DNA from: Micromonospora pisi
GTDB lineage: Bacteria; Actinomycetota; Actinomycetes; Mycobacteriales; Micromonosporaceae
Reading direction: 5' to 3'
NCBI RefSeq assembly: GCF_003633685.1
Contig: NZ_RBKT01000001.1
Location: 7,812,001 to 7,876,000 of the forward strand
DNA length: 64,000 nt
The notes beneath the pieces were generated by a model that worked only from the letters and a program-made list of their open reading frames with translations, searched no databases and was not told the DNA's origin. This document shows positions 18,548 through 27,717 of the stretch, in pieces. Within the stretch, counting starts at the first letter, position 1, and each line of letters opens with the position of its first letter. A program made the translations under genes and the position numbers.

Positions 18548-20107
18548 ATGCGTCAGCGGATGTCCCTGGCCGGCCAGTTCCTGCTGCTGCAACTCGGCAT
18601 CGTCCTGCTTGTCGTCGGCGCGGTCGCGGCGGTGTCGATCGCCGAGGCGGACGCGGCGTTCCGGCGCGACGAGGGCGCCCGGCTGCGGTCGGTGGGGGAG
18701 AACGCGGCGATCAACCGCACGGTACGGCTGGGCCTTGGCGACCCGACCGGCCAGGAGGCGCTGGCCGCAGTGGCGGAGAGCGCGCGGGCGGTCTCCGGTG
18801 CCTCGTACGTCCTGATCGCCGACGCCACCGGAAAGCTCGTCACCGGCCCGGACGCGGGCGCACCGGCGGTCCTCGGCGACAGCGACGGACTCGCCGGCCG
18901 TTCCTGGGTCGGCGTGGTCGACGACGGGTCGAAGGCGCTGGTCGCGCACGTACCGGTGCTGGACGAGCGGGACGGCCGGTTCCTCGGCCTGATCGTGGTC
19001 GGCGACATCTACCCCACGCTGCCCGAACAGCTCGCCGCCGGGCTGACCAACCTGATCACGTACCTGCTGCTGGGCGGGGTGCTCGGGGTGGCCGGGTCGC
19101 TGCTGCTGGCCCGCCGGGTGAAGCGGCAGACGCTCGGCCTGGAACCCGACGAGATCACCGGCCTGGTCGAGCACCGGGAGGCGATGCTGCACGGCATCAA
19201 GGAGGGTGTGCTCGGCACCGACGCCGCCGACCGGGTCACCCTGGTCAACGACGAGGCGGTACGCCTGCTCGGCCTGCCCGCGTCGCCGGTCGGCCAGTCG
19301 CTGCACGCCCAGCCGATGGAACCCCGGCTGCGCGACGTGCTCACCGGGCGGGTCACCGGGGTGGACCAGATCGTGCTCAGCGACGACCGCGTGCTGGTGC
19401 TCAACCGCCGTCCGGTGCTGGTACGGGGCCGTCGGGTCGGTTCGGTGACCACGCTGCGGGACCGGACCGAACTGACCGCCCTGCGTCGCGAACTCGACGT
19501 CAGCCGACACACCACGGACACCCTGCGGGCGCAGGCGCACGAGTTCAGCAACCGGTTGCACACCATCGCGGGCCTGGTCGAACTGGGGGAGCACGACGAG
19601 GTGGTCCGGTACATCACCCGGGCCAGCCAGGTACACGAGGCGCTCAACCGGGACGTGGCCGCGCTGATCCGGGACCCGGCGCTGGCCGCGCTGCTGATCG
19701 CGAAGGCGAGCCTCGCCGCCGAGCAGGGCGTGCAACTGGTCATCTCGGCCGATTCGGACCTGCCCGGGGTCGACGAACGGCTCGCCGGGGACCTGGTCAC
19801 CGTGGTCGGCAACCTGGTCGACAACGCACTCGACGCGATCGGTCCGGGTGACCGGGTGGAGGTGGGGGTACGGGCCGTCGACGGCGAGGTACGGGTCACG
19901 GTCACCGACTCCGGACCCGGCGTGCCGCCGGAGCTGCGCGAGGAGGTGTTCCGGCAGGGCTACAGCACCAAGGACGAGACCCTCGGGCACCACGGCCTCG
20001 GCCTGGCACTGATCCGGTTGATCTGCCAGCACAGGGGCGGCAGCGTCGAGGTACGCGGCTCGTCGTTCCAGGCCCGGCTGCCGTTGGTCGTGGCGGCGTC
20101 GGCATGA
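18548..20107 (+). CDS. CitA/DcuS-type sensor histidine kinase
   Basis: Membrane sensor of 519 residues for a carboxylate signal. Membrane segment 1 is at about 10-32. The extracytoplasmic PAS-like (sCache) domain is at about 33-160 and segment 2 at about 165-187. A cytoplasmic PAS domain at about 205-310 (HGIKEGVLGTDAADRVTLVN) follows. The phospho-acceptor is His331 in AHEFSNRLHTIAG, typical of the citrate/malate kinase group, and the ATPase domain has NLVDNALDA, DSGPGVP and GHHGLGLAL. GAGGAGCG precedes the ATG at 18548. It overlaps the response regulator by ATGA. The neighbouring transporter genes point to tri- or dicarboxylate control. Confidence 0.93.
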   Translation: MRQRMSLAGQFLLLQLGIVLLVVGAVAAVSIAEADAAFRRDEGARLRSVGENAAINRTVRLGLGDPTGQEALAAVAESARAVSGASYVLIADATGKLVTGPDAGAPAVLGDSDGLAGRSWVGVVDDGSKALVAHVPVLDERDGRFLGLIVVGDIYPTLPEQLAAGLTNLITYLLLGGVLGVAGSLLLARRVKRQTLGLEPDEITGLVEHREAMLHGIKEGVLGTDAADRVTLVNDEAVRLLGLPASPVGQSLHAQPMEPRLRDVLTGRVTGVDQIVLSDDRVLVLNRRPVLVRGRRVGSVTTLRDRTELTALRRELDVSRHTTDTLRAQAHEFSNRLHTIAGLVELGEHDEVVRYITRASQVHEALNRDVAALIRDPALAALLIAKASLAAEQGVQLVISADSDLPGVDERLAGDLVTVVGNLVDNALDAIGPGDRVEVGVRAVDGEVRVTVTDSGPGVPPELREEVFRQGYSTKDETLGHHGLGLALIRLICQHRGGSVEVRGSSFQARLPLVVAASA

Positions 20108-20778
20108 TCAGGGTGCTGGTCGTCGACGACGACTTCATGGTGGCGAAGGTGCAGTGCGGCTTCGTCTCCCGGGTCCCCGGCTTCACCGTCGTCGGGGTGG
20201 CACACAGTGGCGAGGAGGCGCTCGCCGAGGTGGACCGGCTCCGGCCGGACCTGGTGCTGCTCGACATCTACCTGCCGGACCTGTCCGGGCTGGAGGTGCT
20301 GCGCCGGTTGCGGGAGGGTGAGGCGGTGGTGGACGTACTGGCGGTCACGGCGGCCCGGGACGTGAACACCATCCGGACCGCGTTGCGCAGCGGCGTGGTG
20401 CACTACCTGATCAAGCCGTTCAGCTTCGACGCGCTCCGCGACCGGTTGGAGCGGTACGCCGTCGCCCATCATGGACTCTCCGGCTCCCGCGAGGTGGCGC
20501 AGGACGACGTGGACCGGCTCTTCGTGGCGCTGCGGCCGACCCCGACCGACCTCCCCAAGGGGTTGACCCGGCCCACCGCCGACCTGGTCGCGAAGGCGCT
20601 GCGCGCCGCCGACGGGGACCTGTCCGCGACCGAGTGCGCCGACCGTGTCGGCCTTTCCCGGGTCAGCACCCGGCGCTACCTGGAGCACTTCGTCGGGGCG
20701 GGCAAGGCCGGGGTGAGCCTGCGGTACGGCTCCGCCGGCCGACCGGAACGTCGTTACCGGTGGACCGGCGGAGCCTGA
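20104..20778 (+). CDS. CitB/DcuR-type response regulator
   Basis: Receiver domain at residues 1-120 with the phospho-acceptor Asp54 (VLLDIYLPD), acidic residues Asp8-Asp10 and the conserved Lys in LIKPFS. The C-terminal half carries a helix-turn-helix (SATECADRVGLSRVSTRRYL, about 178-197) of the kind found in CitB/DcuR partners of CitA/DcuS kinases. Its start overlaps the kinase stop by 4 bases. Likely targets are the tct genes on both sides; I cannot identify the DNA site. Confidence 0.92.
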   Translation: MIRVLVVDDDFMVAKVQCGFVSRVPGFTVVGVAHSGEEALAEVDRLRPDLVLLDIYLPDLSGLEVLRRLREGEAVVDVLAVTAARDVNTIRTALRSGVVHYLIKPFSFDALRDRLERYAVAHHGLSGSREVAQDDVDRLFVALRPTPTDLPKGLTRPTADLVAKALRAADGDLSATECADRVGLSRVSTRRYLEHFVGAGKAGVSLRYGSAGRPERRYRWTGGA

Positions 20779-20799
20779 ACCTCCCGCTGGGGTGCCTGT

Positions 20800-22350
20800 T
20801 CAGTCGTCCTCGCCGAAGGCGAGCCGCTGGGCCGACGCGGCGGACCGGCCGCGCAACCGCGCCACGATCCTCGGCAGGTACGGCACCAGCACCGCCAACA
20901 CCACCAGCGAGAGCAGTACGGCGGTGAGTGGCCGGGTGACGAAGACGCTCAGGTCCCCGTTGCTGAGCACCAGGGTGCGGCGGAACTGCAGTTCCATCAT
21001 CGGACCGAGGATCGCGCCGAGGATGACCGGTGCGATCGGGAAGTCGTAGTGCCGCATGAAGAATCCGAGCACCCCGATCCCGTACGCGATCAGCACCTGG
21101 TTGACGTCGGCCGAGGCGGCGTAGACGCCGAGGGTGGCGAAGACCAGGATGCCCGCGTACAGGACCGGTCGGGGGATCTGGAGCACCTTCACCCAGAGCC
21201 GGATCAGTGGCAGGTTGAGCGCCAGCAGCAGCACGTTGCCGACGTAGAGCGACGCGATCAGCGCCCAGACCAGCTCCGGCGACTTGTCGAACAGCTGCGG
21301 ACCGGGTTGCAGGTTGAAGATCTGGAACGCGGCCAGCATCACCGCCGCGGTGGCCGAGGTGGGAATGCCCAGGGTCAACAGCGGCACGAGTACGCCGGAG
21401 AAGGCGGCGTTGTTCGCCGCCTCCGGACCGGCCACCCCCTCGATCGCGCCCTTGCCGAACTCCGCCTTGTTCTTCGAGCGGTGCCGTTCGTACGTGTAGG
21501 ACAGGAAGGTGGGGATGTCGGCTCCGCCGGAGGGGAGCGCACCGAAGGGGAAGCCCACCGCCGTTCCACGTAGCCAGGGCCGCCACGACCGGGCCCAGTC
21601 CTGCCGGCTCAGCCAGCCGAACCCGCCCCGGGCCGGTTCGAGCGGTGTGACGTGTTCGGGGAGCTGGCGCAGCCGGCTGGCCACGTAGAGCGTCTCGCCG
21701 ATGGCGAACAACCCGACGATGATCACCACGACGTCGATCCCGTCGAGCAGTTCCAGCGTGCCGAAGCTGAACCGGGCCTGGCCGGTGAGTCCGTCCAGGC
21801 CGACCAGACCGAGGAAGAGTCCGAGGCTCAGTGAGATCAGCCCGCGTACCAGGGAACGGCCGACCAGTGCGGTGACGGCGACCATGGCGAGCAGGGCCAG
21901 GGCGAAGTAGTCCGCCGCCCGGAACTCGACCGCCAGCGCGGCGACCGGGCGGGCGAAGAGGGTGAGCAGCAGGGTGGAGATGGTTCCGGCGACGAACGAG
22001 CCGATCGCCGCCGTTGCCAGGGCCGCTCGGGCCCGGCCCCGTCGGGCCATCTGGTAGCCCTCGATCGCGGTCGCGACCGAGGCGGACTCGCCCGGGGTGT
22101 TCAGCAGGATGCTGGTGGTCGACCCGCCGTACATGGCGCCGTAGTAGATGCCGGCGAACATGATGAACGTGCCGATGGGATCGTCCAGGTTGAAGGTGAC
22201 CGGCAGCAGCAGGGCGATGGTCAGTGCGGGCCCGATGCCGGGCAGGACGCCGACGAAGGTACCGAGCGTCACCCCGATCGCGGCGTAGAGCAGGTACTGC
22301 GGCTCCAGCACGGTGCCGAAACCGCTCAACAGGTCGCCGAAGACGTTCAC
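20800..22350 (-). CDS. tctA: Tripartite tricarboxylate transporter large membrane subunit
   Basis: Twelve-segment membrane protein of 516 residues, the translocating subunit of a TctABC secondary importer. Family marks are seen: [20 protein letters not shown] near the N terminus, [20 protein letters not shown], and [20 protein letters not shown] with the second conserved glycine-rich loop. The GTG start overlaps the tctB stop as GTGA. It is convergent with the response regulator gene across 21 bases. Substrate is presumably citrate or another carboxylate, by family and by the CitA-type kinase. Confidence 0.93.
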   Translation of the reverse strand: MNVFGDLLSGFGTVLEPQYLLYAAIGVTLGTFVGVLPGIGPALTIALLLPVTFNLDDPIGTFIMFAGIYYGAMYGGSTTSILLNTPGESASVATAIEGYQMARRGRARAALATAAIGSFVAGTISTLLLTLFARPVAALAVEFRAADYFALALLAMVAVTALVGRSLVRGLISLSLGLFLGLVGLDGLTGQARFSFGTLELLDGIDVVVIIVGLFAIGETLYVASRLRQLPEHVTPLEPARGGFGWLSRQDWARSWRPWLRGTAVGFPFGALPSGGADIPTFLSYTYERHRSKNKAEFGKGAIEGVAGPEAANNAAFSGVLVPLLTLGIPTSATAAVMLAAFQIFNLQPGPQLFDKSPELVWALIASLYVGNVLLLALNLPLIRLWVKVLQIPRPVLYAGILVFATLGVYAASADVNQVLIAYGIGVLGFFMRHYDFPIAPVILGAILGPMMELQFRRTLVLSNGDLSVFVTRPLTAVLLSLVVLAVLVPYLPRIVARLRGRSAASAQRLAFGEDD

Positions 22351-22931
22351 AGTGGCATCACTCCGGCGGGCAGGGAGATTTCCAGCAGTTGGGTGAAGCC
22401 GAGGTAGATGGCGACGACCAGTGGCACCGCCACCAGCACGTCACGGATCCAGTGGTGGCTGCCCAGGATGCGGGCCGCGGCGACGAAGAAGAGCGCCGAG
22501 GCGAGCACGAAGCCGAGCGGTTCGAGGGCGAAAACGTAGCCGAGCAGCGCCGCGCCGAGCAGTGCCGGGGTGAGCCACTGTACGGGCCCGGCCGGCTCCG
22601 TACCGTCGGTCGGCTCGGTGGCCTCGGTCGCCTCGGTCGACTCGGTGGTGTCGGCCGGCTCGGTCGTCGGCTCGGTCGGTGGGCGGCTGCGGACGAACTG
22701 GCTGACCAGGTACCAGGCGGCCAGCACCACCCAGCCGGCGGTCACCACCAGCGGCGCCAGCCACGGCCCCTCGGCGGAGAAGTCGCCGTCGGCGGAGTCG
22801 TACGCCGTCCAGCAGAGAAACGCCCCGGCCAGCAGCAGTACGACGCCGAGGATCCGGGGTCCCCACGGTGCCCGGGGGAGGGCGACCCGTGGGTCGACCT
22901 CCCCCGATGTCTCAGTGGTCGGCACGGTCAT
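22347..22931 (-). CDS. tctB: Tripartite tricarboxylate transporter small membrane subunit
   Basis: Small membrane subunit of 194 residues with four hydrophobic segments (about 27-45, 60-80, 125-145 and 165-187). A Thr/Glu-rich loop at about 85-115 is built of repeated TEAT/TEPT units and is longer than usual for the family. The ATG at 22931 shares its A with the tctC stop (TAATG), so the tctC, tctB and tctA genes are translated in a coupled series. Confidence 0.88.
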   Translation of the reverse strand: MTVPTTETSGEVDPRVALPRAPWGPRILGVVLLLAGAFLCWTAYDSADGDFSAEGPWLAPLVVTAGWVVLAAWYLVSQFVRSRPPTEPTTEPADTTESTEATEATEPTDGTEPAGPVQWLTPALLGAALLGYVFALEPLGFVLASALFFVAAARILGSHHWIRDVLVAVPLVVAIYLGFTQLLEISLPAGVMPL

Positions 22932-24007
22932 TAATCGGCCAGGCCGATCTCGCTGAGCACGTCGGTGATCCGGTCGTTCTCGCTCTCGAAGTACGCCTTC
23001 GCCTCGTCCCCGCTGCGGTAGAAGTCTTCCCACTTCTGCTCGGTCAGGGTCTGCTTCCACTGGGCCGAGGAGTGCAGGTCGTCGACGAGCTTGATGATGG
23101 CGGCCCGTTCACCGTCCTTGATGCCGGGCGGTGCCACCAGGCCGCGCCAGTTCATCAACTCGACGTCGTACCCGGATTCCTTGATCGTCGGGGTCGGCTT
23201 GCCGGCGCCGACGTCGATGCCGGTGGCGCCGGAGACCGCGAGTGCGCGCAACTTGCCGGCCGCCACCAGGTCGGAGTACTCGCTCGCGCCGGAGACGGCC
23301 GCGGTCAGGTCACCGGAGAGGAGCGCGGCCTTCGACTCCCCGCCACCGGAGTAGGCCACGTACTTCATCGCCTTGGGGTCGGCGCCGGCGGCCTTGGCGA
23401 GCAGGCCGACCAGGATCTGGTCGGTACCACCGGCCGAGCCGCCGCCCCAGTTGATCGACGAGGGGTTCGCCTTGGCGTCTGTCATCAGCTGTTGCAGGCT
23501 GGTGTACTTCGAGTTGGCCGGGACCACGATCACCTCCTGTTCGGCGGTGAGTGTCGCGATCGGCGTGACCTGGTTGAGCTTGACCGGGGACTTGTTCGTC
23601 ACCACGCCGCCGATCATCACCAGGCCGGTCACCATGAGCTGGTGGGAGTCGCCCTTGTTCTTGGTGACGAGTTGGGACAGGCCGAGGGTGCCGCCGGCGC
23701 CGGGCACGTTGTAGACCTCGACCGACTCGGTGACCAGCTTGCTGTCGGTGAGCGCCTTCTGTAGCGAACGGGCGGTGCTGTCCCAACCCCCGCCGGGGGC
23801 GGCCGGGGCCATCAGTTCGATGGTGGACGTGGGGTACTTCACCGCGCCGCCGGAACCGGAGCCCGAGTCGTCCTTGGCGCATCCGCCGGCAGCCAGGGCC
23901 AGCAGCGGTACGCAGGCCAGCGCGGCGGCGCGGCGTCGGGCGCCCGCTCCCCGTCCGAACGGGCCACTACGGGATCGGAGTCCCGCCGTGCCGCGAACCT
24001 CTGTCAT
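22931..24007 (-). CDS. tctC: Tricarboxylate-binding lipoprotein TctC
   Basis: High-affinity receptor for the TctAB membrane part, 358 residues, first gene of the operon. An Arg-rich start, a hydrophobic stretch and lipobox LAAGGC (Cys43) show lipid anchoring. The core has MAPAAPGGGWDSTARS, NVPGAGGTLGLSQL, WGGGSAGGTDQIL and NWRGLVAPPG. The ATG at 24007 was chosen for the GAGGAG site 7 bases upstream; a longer frame reaching 24190 has a non-signal-like N terminus. It is a clear paralogue of the lipoprotein at 17387. Confidence 0.92.
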   Translation of the reverse strand: MTEVRGTAGLRSRSGPFGRGAGARRRAAALACVPLLALAAGGCAKDDSGSGSGGAVKYPTSTIELMAPAAPGGGWDSTARSLQKALTDSKLVTESVEVYNVPGAGGTLGLSQLVTKNKGDSHQLMVTGLVMIGGVVTNKSPVKLNQVTPIATLTAEQEVIVVPANSKYTSLQQLMTDAKANPSSINWGGGSAGGTDQILVGLLAKAAGADPKAMKYVAYSGGGESKAALLSGDLTAAVSGASEYSDLVAAGKLRALAVSGATGIDVGAGKPTPTIKESGYDVELMNWRGLVAPPGIKDGERAAIIKLVDDLHSSAQWKQTLTEQKWEDFYRSGDEAKAYFESENDRITDVLSEIGLAD

Positions 24008-24144
24008 CGCTATCTCCTCGACCGGGATGGGCATCCTGTTGCCGCAGCGTTTCCACTGGGTTGCGTAGATGCTTCCGGTCGAAGTGACGCCGGTCACGGT
24101 TGCGGTCGCGGAGTTCGTTGTGGTCTTTGTGGTCGCGCCCGGTC

Positions 24145-24199
24145 CAGCACGGACGGATGGTGCCCGGGGCAGCATTGCCCCAGGCACCATCCAGTGCTG
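24145..24199 (-). terminator. Long multi-stem hairpin after the NlpC/P60 gene
   Basis: Nested inverted repeats pair 24145-24150 with 24194-24199, 24155-24164 with 24183-24192, and 24066... not further; the inner stem pairs 24166-24171 with 24176-24181 around a 4-base loop. It lies 100 bases past the NlpC/P60 stop and 138 bases before tctC, both on the minus strand, so it probably ends the first transcript. Confidence 0.6.
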
Positions 24200-24299
24200 T
24201 GGTTCGGGTTGTCCTACCGGTGGCCGCCATCGGCGACCAGGCGATCCCGGCTCGGTGAGATGCGCGCGGCGCGGCCGGTGCTAGCGGCCGGGGTCGGTG

Positions 24300-24896
24300 C
24301 TACAGGAACCGGTACGCGGTTCCGCCGCGAACCGTGTCGACCCGTACGCCCGTGCTGGGCTTGGTGGCCGCGACCATCTTGTTGTTACCCAGGTAGATGG
24401 CGACGTGGCCGGGTGTGTGGATGACGTCACCGGGCTTCCACTGCCCGGCCGGGACCCGTCGACCACGACTGGCGATGGCCCCGCTCTGGTGCGGCAGCTT
24501 GACTCCGACCCGGGCATAGCTCGCCTGGACCAGACCGCTGCAGTCGAAACTGTTCGGGCCGGAAGCGCCGTAGACGTAGCGCTTGCCGACCTGCGCGAGC
24601 GCGTACGAGACAACCGTGCCGGCGGCGCCGGACGGGGGCTTGACGGTGCTCCCCGGCTTCGGGGTACTGGTGGACTTCTTCCGCGCCGGTGTGGTGCCGG
24701 GGGCCGTCGACCTGGTGGACGTATCCCCGGTAGGCGTCGTTGCCTTCTGCTGCGCTGGTTTCGCTTTCGCCTTCGGCGGTGTCGTCGCCGTGGGCGGCGT
24801 GGCGGGAAGTGCCGGCGGAATCATGGGTTGCCGGTGCGCCCGGTCGGCGCGTTCGGCGGCGAGTTGCCGGGCCTCGGTCGCGGCCTCCAGGGCCAC
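24300..24896 (-). CDS. NlpC/P60 peptidoglycan endopeptidase
   Basis: Cysteine endopeptidase that cuts peptide stems of peptidoglycan. The NlpC/P60 domain fills residues about 90-198, with Cys119 in NSFDCSGL and His164 in TPGHVAIYLG. It follows a Pro/Thr/Lys-rich linker (about 25-90) and an Ala-rich helix. From the GTG at 24896 there is no signal peptide. The same frame stays open upstream and encodes a convincing one (RHPLHRFAAGTTVLTVTALW) without any ATG, GTG or TTG before it, so the real start may be a CTG at 25025 behind GGAG. The product should act outside the membrane. Confidence 0.85.
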   Translation of the reverse strand: MALEAATEARQLAAERADRAHRQPMIPPALPATPPTATTPPKAKAKPAQQKATTPTGDTSTRSTAPGTTPARKKSTSTPKPGSTVKPPSGAAGTVVSYALAQVGKRYVYGASGPNSFDCSGLVQASYARVGVKLPHQSGAIASRGRRVPAGQWKPGDVIHTPGHVAIYLGNNKMVAATKPSTGVRVDTVRGGTAYRFL

Positions 24897-25418
24897 GCTG
24901 GCCCCGACACTCGCGGGTTCCGGATCAGGTCGGGCCCCGATGGCTGCCGGCGGGAGCCAGAGGGCGGTGACGGTCAGGACGGTGGTACCAGCCGCGAATC
25001 GGTGCAGCGGATGCCGTACGTTCAGGATCGCTCCAATGTCGGCCCGGTGCTCACATGCGTATCTCGGGCGGAGCGGCCGAAGGTGCCGGCCACGGGCCCG
25101 AAGTACCGGGCGGTGCGGTAGGAAGTGTTCCGGCCGTAATGGGGGCCGTTCCGGACGCTAGGCGCTCACACCATTGATCGCCTCGTGGCGTGAGCCGATT
25201 CACCCGTACCAACGACTTGTCCGACGGAACGTCGCGGGTTCCTGACCGAATGGCACTCCAAACCACCTATATTGGTCCCTATTCGGGCAATCCTCAAGGG
25301 ACGCGCCGAGAGCGGTGGCCCGGTTTTCCCTGACATTTCTGCGGGAACCGGACCACCGCGTGCCCCTCGTATCCGATCACCGACGAACGCGTCTCCAGCT
25401 CACGTTCGCCGGCAGGGG
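24897..25418. other. Region upstream of NlpC/P60 and downstream of GH27
   Basis: Bases 24897-25025 hold the open signal-peptide-like extension of the NlpC/P60 frame. The rest has no credible gene. An A/T-rich island (25262-25285) contains TATAGG on the minus strand, possibly the -10 of the NlpC/P60 promoter. A terminator hairpin for GH27 is listed separately. Confidence 0.4.
25312..25359 (-). terminator. Terminator hairpin of the GH27 gene
   Basis: GCGGTGG at 25312-25318 pairs with CCACCGC at 25353-25359. Inside, CCGGTT pairs with AACCGG and CCC with GGG, with one mismatch and a TT bulge, around a 12-base loop. It lies 60 bases past the GH27 stop on the minus strand. Confidence 0.6.
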
Positions 25419-27626
25419 CTACAGGACCACCTGGTGCACACGACCGTCGACACCACGTACGGCCGCCCAGACCGAGCCGTTCGCGCCGGCCGCCGCGCCG
25501 ACCGCGCCACGGAACGCGTCCGTGGCGAACTCCCCACGACCGAACCAGCCACCCCAACCGCCGTCGGCGAAGTTGCGCTGCCACAGCTTGTTGTCGGCGG
25601 CGAGGGCGAACAGGTACACCCGACCCGAGGTGGCCAGCAGGGTGGGGCTGCCGCTGACCGTACCGCCGAGGCTCGACCAGGCCGACCACGTCGAGCCGGT
25701 CCGGGTCCGCAGCCAGACCTCGTCGGTGCGGCCGCGTACGGCCACGTGCAACCGGCCGGCGTCATCCACCACCGCGCTCGGACGGCCGTAGATCGGCCGG
25801 TTCTCCGGGGAACCGATCCCGGTCCAGGCGCCGGAGGCGGTCCGGGTCCAGACCGTACCGTCGGTGGCGCGGGCGAACACCGACCACTCGGACGGGCCGC
25901 TGAAGGCGACCGTCGGCGCGTCGGTGACGGTGCCACCGAGGCTGTTCCAGCCGCCCCAGGTGCCCCCGGTGAAGGTCCGTCGCCAGACCGCGTCGTCGGT
26001 GCCCCGGACGAAGACGTCGATCCGGCCACCGGCCGAACCGTACGCCGCCGGCTGGCCGAGGATCTGCCCGTCGACCGGGCCGCCGAGGCTGGTCCACGTG
26101 GTACCCCAGGTTGTGGCCCCGTCGCGTACGTTCTGCCAGAGCGCGCCGTCGCCGCCCCGGACGAACGCGCTGGCGTGGGTGTCGTCGACCCGGACCAGAG
26201 CCGGGCTGGCGGTCGCGTCCGACCCGAGATTCGCCCCGGCCACCGTGTCGGTGCCGGTCAGCCGGAGCATCGCCACGCCGTGGGCCGGGACGGTGGCGGT
26301 GTACGAGCCGGTGAACGGCTGCACACCGGAGCTGGCCCCGTTACCGTCCATGTCGGAACGCGCCCAGAGGTCGCGCACCCGTACCGAGTTGCCGAGCGCC
26401 ACCGTGGCGAAGCTGACGGTGATCGACTGCGCGGTGTCGCCCCGGTTGAGCAGGGCCACCGCCCGGTTACCCGAGCCGGCGAGGACCTTGCTCCAGACCT
26501 GTGTGTTCGGTCCGGCGTCGGCGACCTTGACGCCCTGCCGGACCAACGGGTCCTGGTCCACCGCGACGATCTCCGGGTTCCGCAGCGCGTCGACCATCTG
26601 TTGCGGCAGGCCGCGCGGATCCGAGCCGATGATCAGCGGAGCGGACATGATCGCCGACATGCCGAGCTGCGTCTTCGACTCGTCGAAGGTCAACTCGTAG
26701 CCGCCGCCCGGCATCGGGCGCATCGGGATCAGATAGTCCGGGTCGTTGTAGTGACCCGGTCCGGTGGCCGCCGGGTGGTACGCGTTGGCGTCCAGGTTGC
26801 GCAGGATCCACTGGTACTGCGTCTGCGGGCTCGGGTCGATCAGCCCCACGTCGGTGTACGTACGCCACGAGTCCGCGACCATCGGCCCGTACGTGTAACT
26901 CCAGGTGGACAACTCCTGCGGGTCGTACGGCCCACCGCCCCAGTCGGCGCTGACCGGGTTGCAGATGTTCAGCAGCATCGGCCGCGGCGAGTTCTGTACC
27001 GCCGTGGCGAGCTGGCGGAACAGCGTCTCCGGGTCCATCCCACTGGCCCGGCCACAGAGCCAGTCGGCCTTCAGGGCGTCGAATCCCCAGCTGGCGAAGA
27101 GGTTGACGTCTTCCTGGTAGTGGCCGTAGCTGCCCAGGCCACACTGGCCCTCCAGGTACGGCCCGGCGTCGGTGTAGATGCCGGCCTTCAGACCCCGCGC
27201 GTGGATGTACGAGGTGAGGGCCGCCATGCCGCCGGGAAAGTGGGCCGGGTTGGCGACCAGTTGGCCGGAGCCGTCCCGTGGGGTCGGCGCGGCCCAGTTG
27301 CCGTCGATCCACACGTACCGGTAACCGGCATCCCGCAGCCCGCTGCTGACCAGGAAGTCGGCGACCGACTTCACCTCCGCCTCGGTCGGGTCGCCGCCCA
27401 GGCCGAAGTAGGTGTTCCAGCCCATGTACGGGGTGGGGGAGAGCCCGGAGTTGTAGTACGTCGGCGCTCCCTGGTCCTCCGCGCCGGTGGCGCTGACCTG
27501 GGCCGCGGCGGTGGGAGGGGCGGCGGTGCGAGGGCCGGCGGTGGCCGTGGTGGCCACCGGGACGGTGCCGACCAGACCCAGGCCGAGTACGGCCAGGGTG
27601 GCGGTCAACGATCGGATCAGGTGCAT
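25419..27626 (-). CDS. Secreted GH27 glycosidase with C-terminal PLL-like beta-propeller
   Basis: Exported enzyme of 735 residues, probably an alpha-galactosidase. A signal peptide (1-30) precedes the GH27 barrel (about 60-350, SPTPYMGWNTYFGLGG). The likely nucleophile is Asp188 (LKADWLCG) and the acid/base Asp259 (SWRTYTDV). A beta-sandwich follows to about 455. Residues about 470-735 form repeated blades (VFVRGTDDAVWRRTF, VFARATDGTVW, VAVRGRTDEVWLRT) like the PLL/DUF346 lectin propeller, a likely glycan-binding module. Some GH27 enzymes act on other sugars (isomaltodextranase, beta-arabinopyranosidase), but the GH36 and galactonate genes nearby favour galactosides. Confidence 0.88.
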   Translation of the reverse strand: MHLIRSLTATLAVLGLGLVGTVPVATTATAGPRTAAPPTAAAQVSATGAEDQGAPTYYNSGLSPTPYMGWNTYFGLGGDPTEAEVKSVADFLVSSGLRDAGYRYVWIDGNWAAPTPRDGSGQLVANPAHFPGGMAALTSYIHARGLKAGIYTDAGPYLEGQCGLGSYGHYQEDVNLFASWGFDALKADWLCGRASGMDPETLFRQLATAVQNSPRPMLLNICNPVSADWGGGPYDPQELSTWSYTYGPMVADSWRTYTDVGLIDPSPQTQYQWILRNLDANAYHPAATGPGHYNDPDYLIPMRPMPGGGYELTFDESKTQLGMSAIMSAPLIIGSDPRGLPQQMVDALRNPEIVAVDQDPLVRQGVKVADAGPNTQVWSKVLAGSGNRAVALLNRGDTAQSITVSFATVALGNSVRVRDLWARSDMDGNGASSGVQPFTGSYTATVPAHGVAMLRLTGTDTVAGANLGSDATASPALVRVDDTHASAFVRGGDGALWQNVRDGATTWGTTWTSLGGPVDGQILGQPAAYGSAGGRIDVFVRGTDDAVWRRTFTGGTWGGWNSLGGTVTDAPTVAFSGPSEWSVFARATDGTVWTRTASGAWTGIGSPENRPIYGRPSAVVDDAGRLHVAVRGRTDEVWLRTRTGSTWSAWSSLGGTVSGSPTLLATSGRVYLFALAADNKLWQRNFADGGWGGWFGRGEFATDAFRGAVGAAAGANGSVWAAVRGVDGRVHQVVL

Positions 27627-27662
27627 CGGGGGTTACTCCTGTCCCTGAGGGTGGGTGTGAAG

Positions 27663-27704
27663 AAGGGCCCCCTGCTGTACCGAATGCGATAACAGGGGGC
27701 CCTT
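27663..27704. terminator. Interspersed palindrome between GH36 and GH27
   Basis: A perfect 12-bp stem (27663-27674 with 27693-27704, AAGGGCCCCCTG type) encloses an 18-base loop containing GCGATAA. It is related in sequence to the palindrome at 61678-61726, so it looks like a copy of a dispersed element. It sits 14 bases past the GH36 stop and can act as its terminator. Confidence 0.7.
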
Positions 27705-27717
27705 CCTTACCCGGGTG

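Noticed and set aside
22600-22680. Repeat element in tctB
   Set aside because: The repeats are Thr/Glu codon repeats inside the gene and keep the frame; a low-complexity loop rather than a mobile element.
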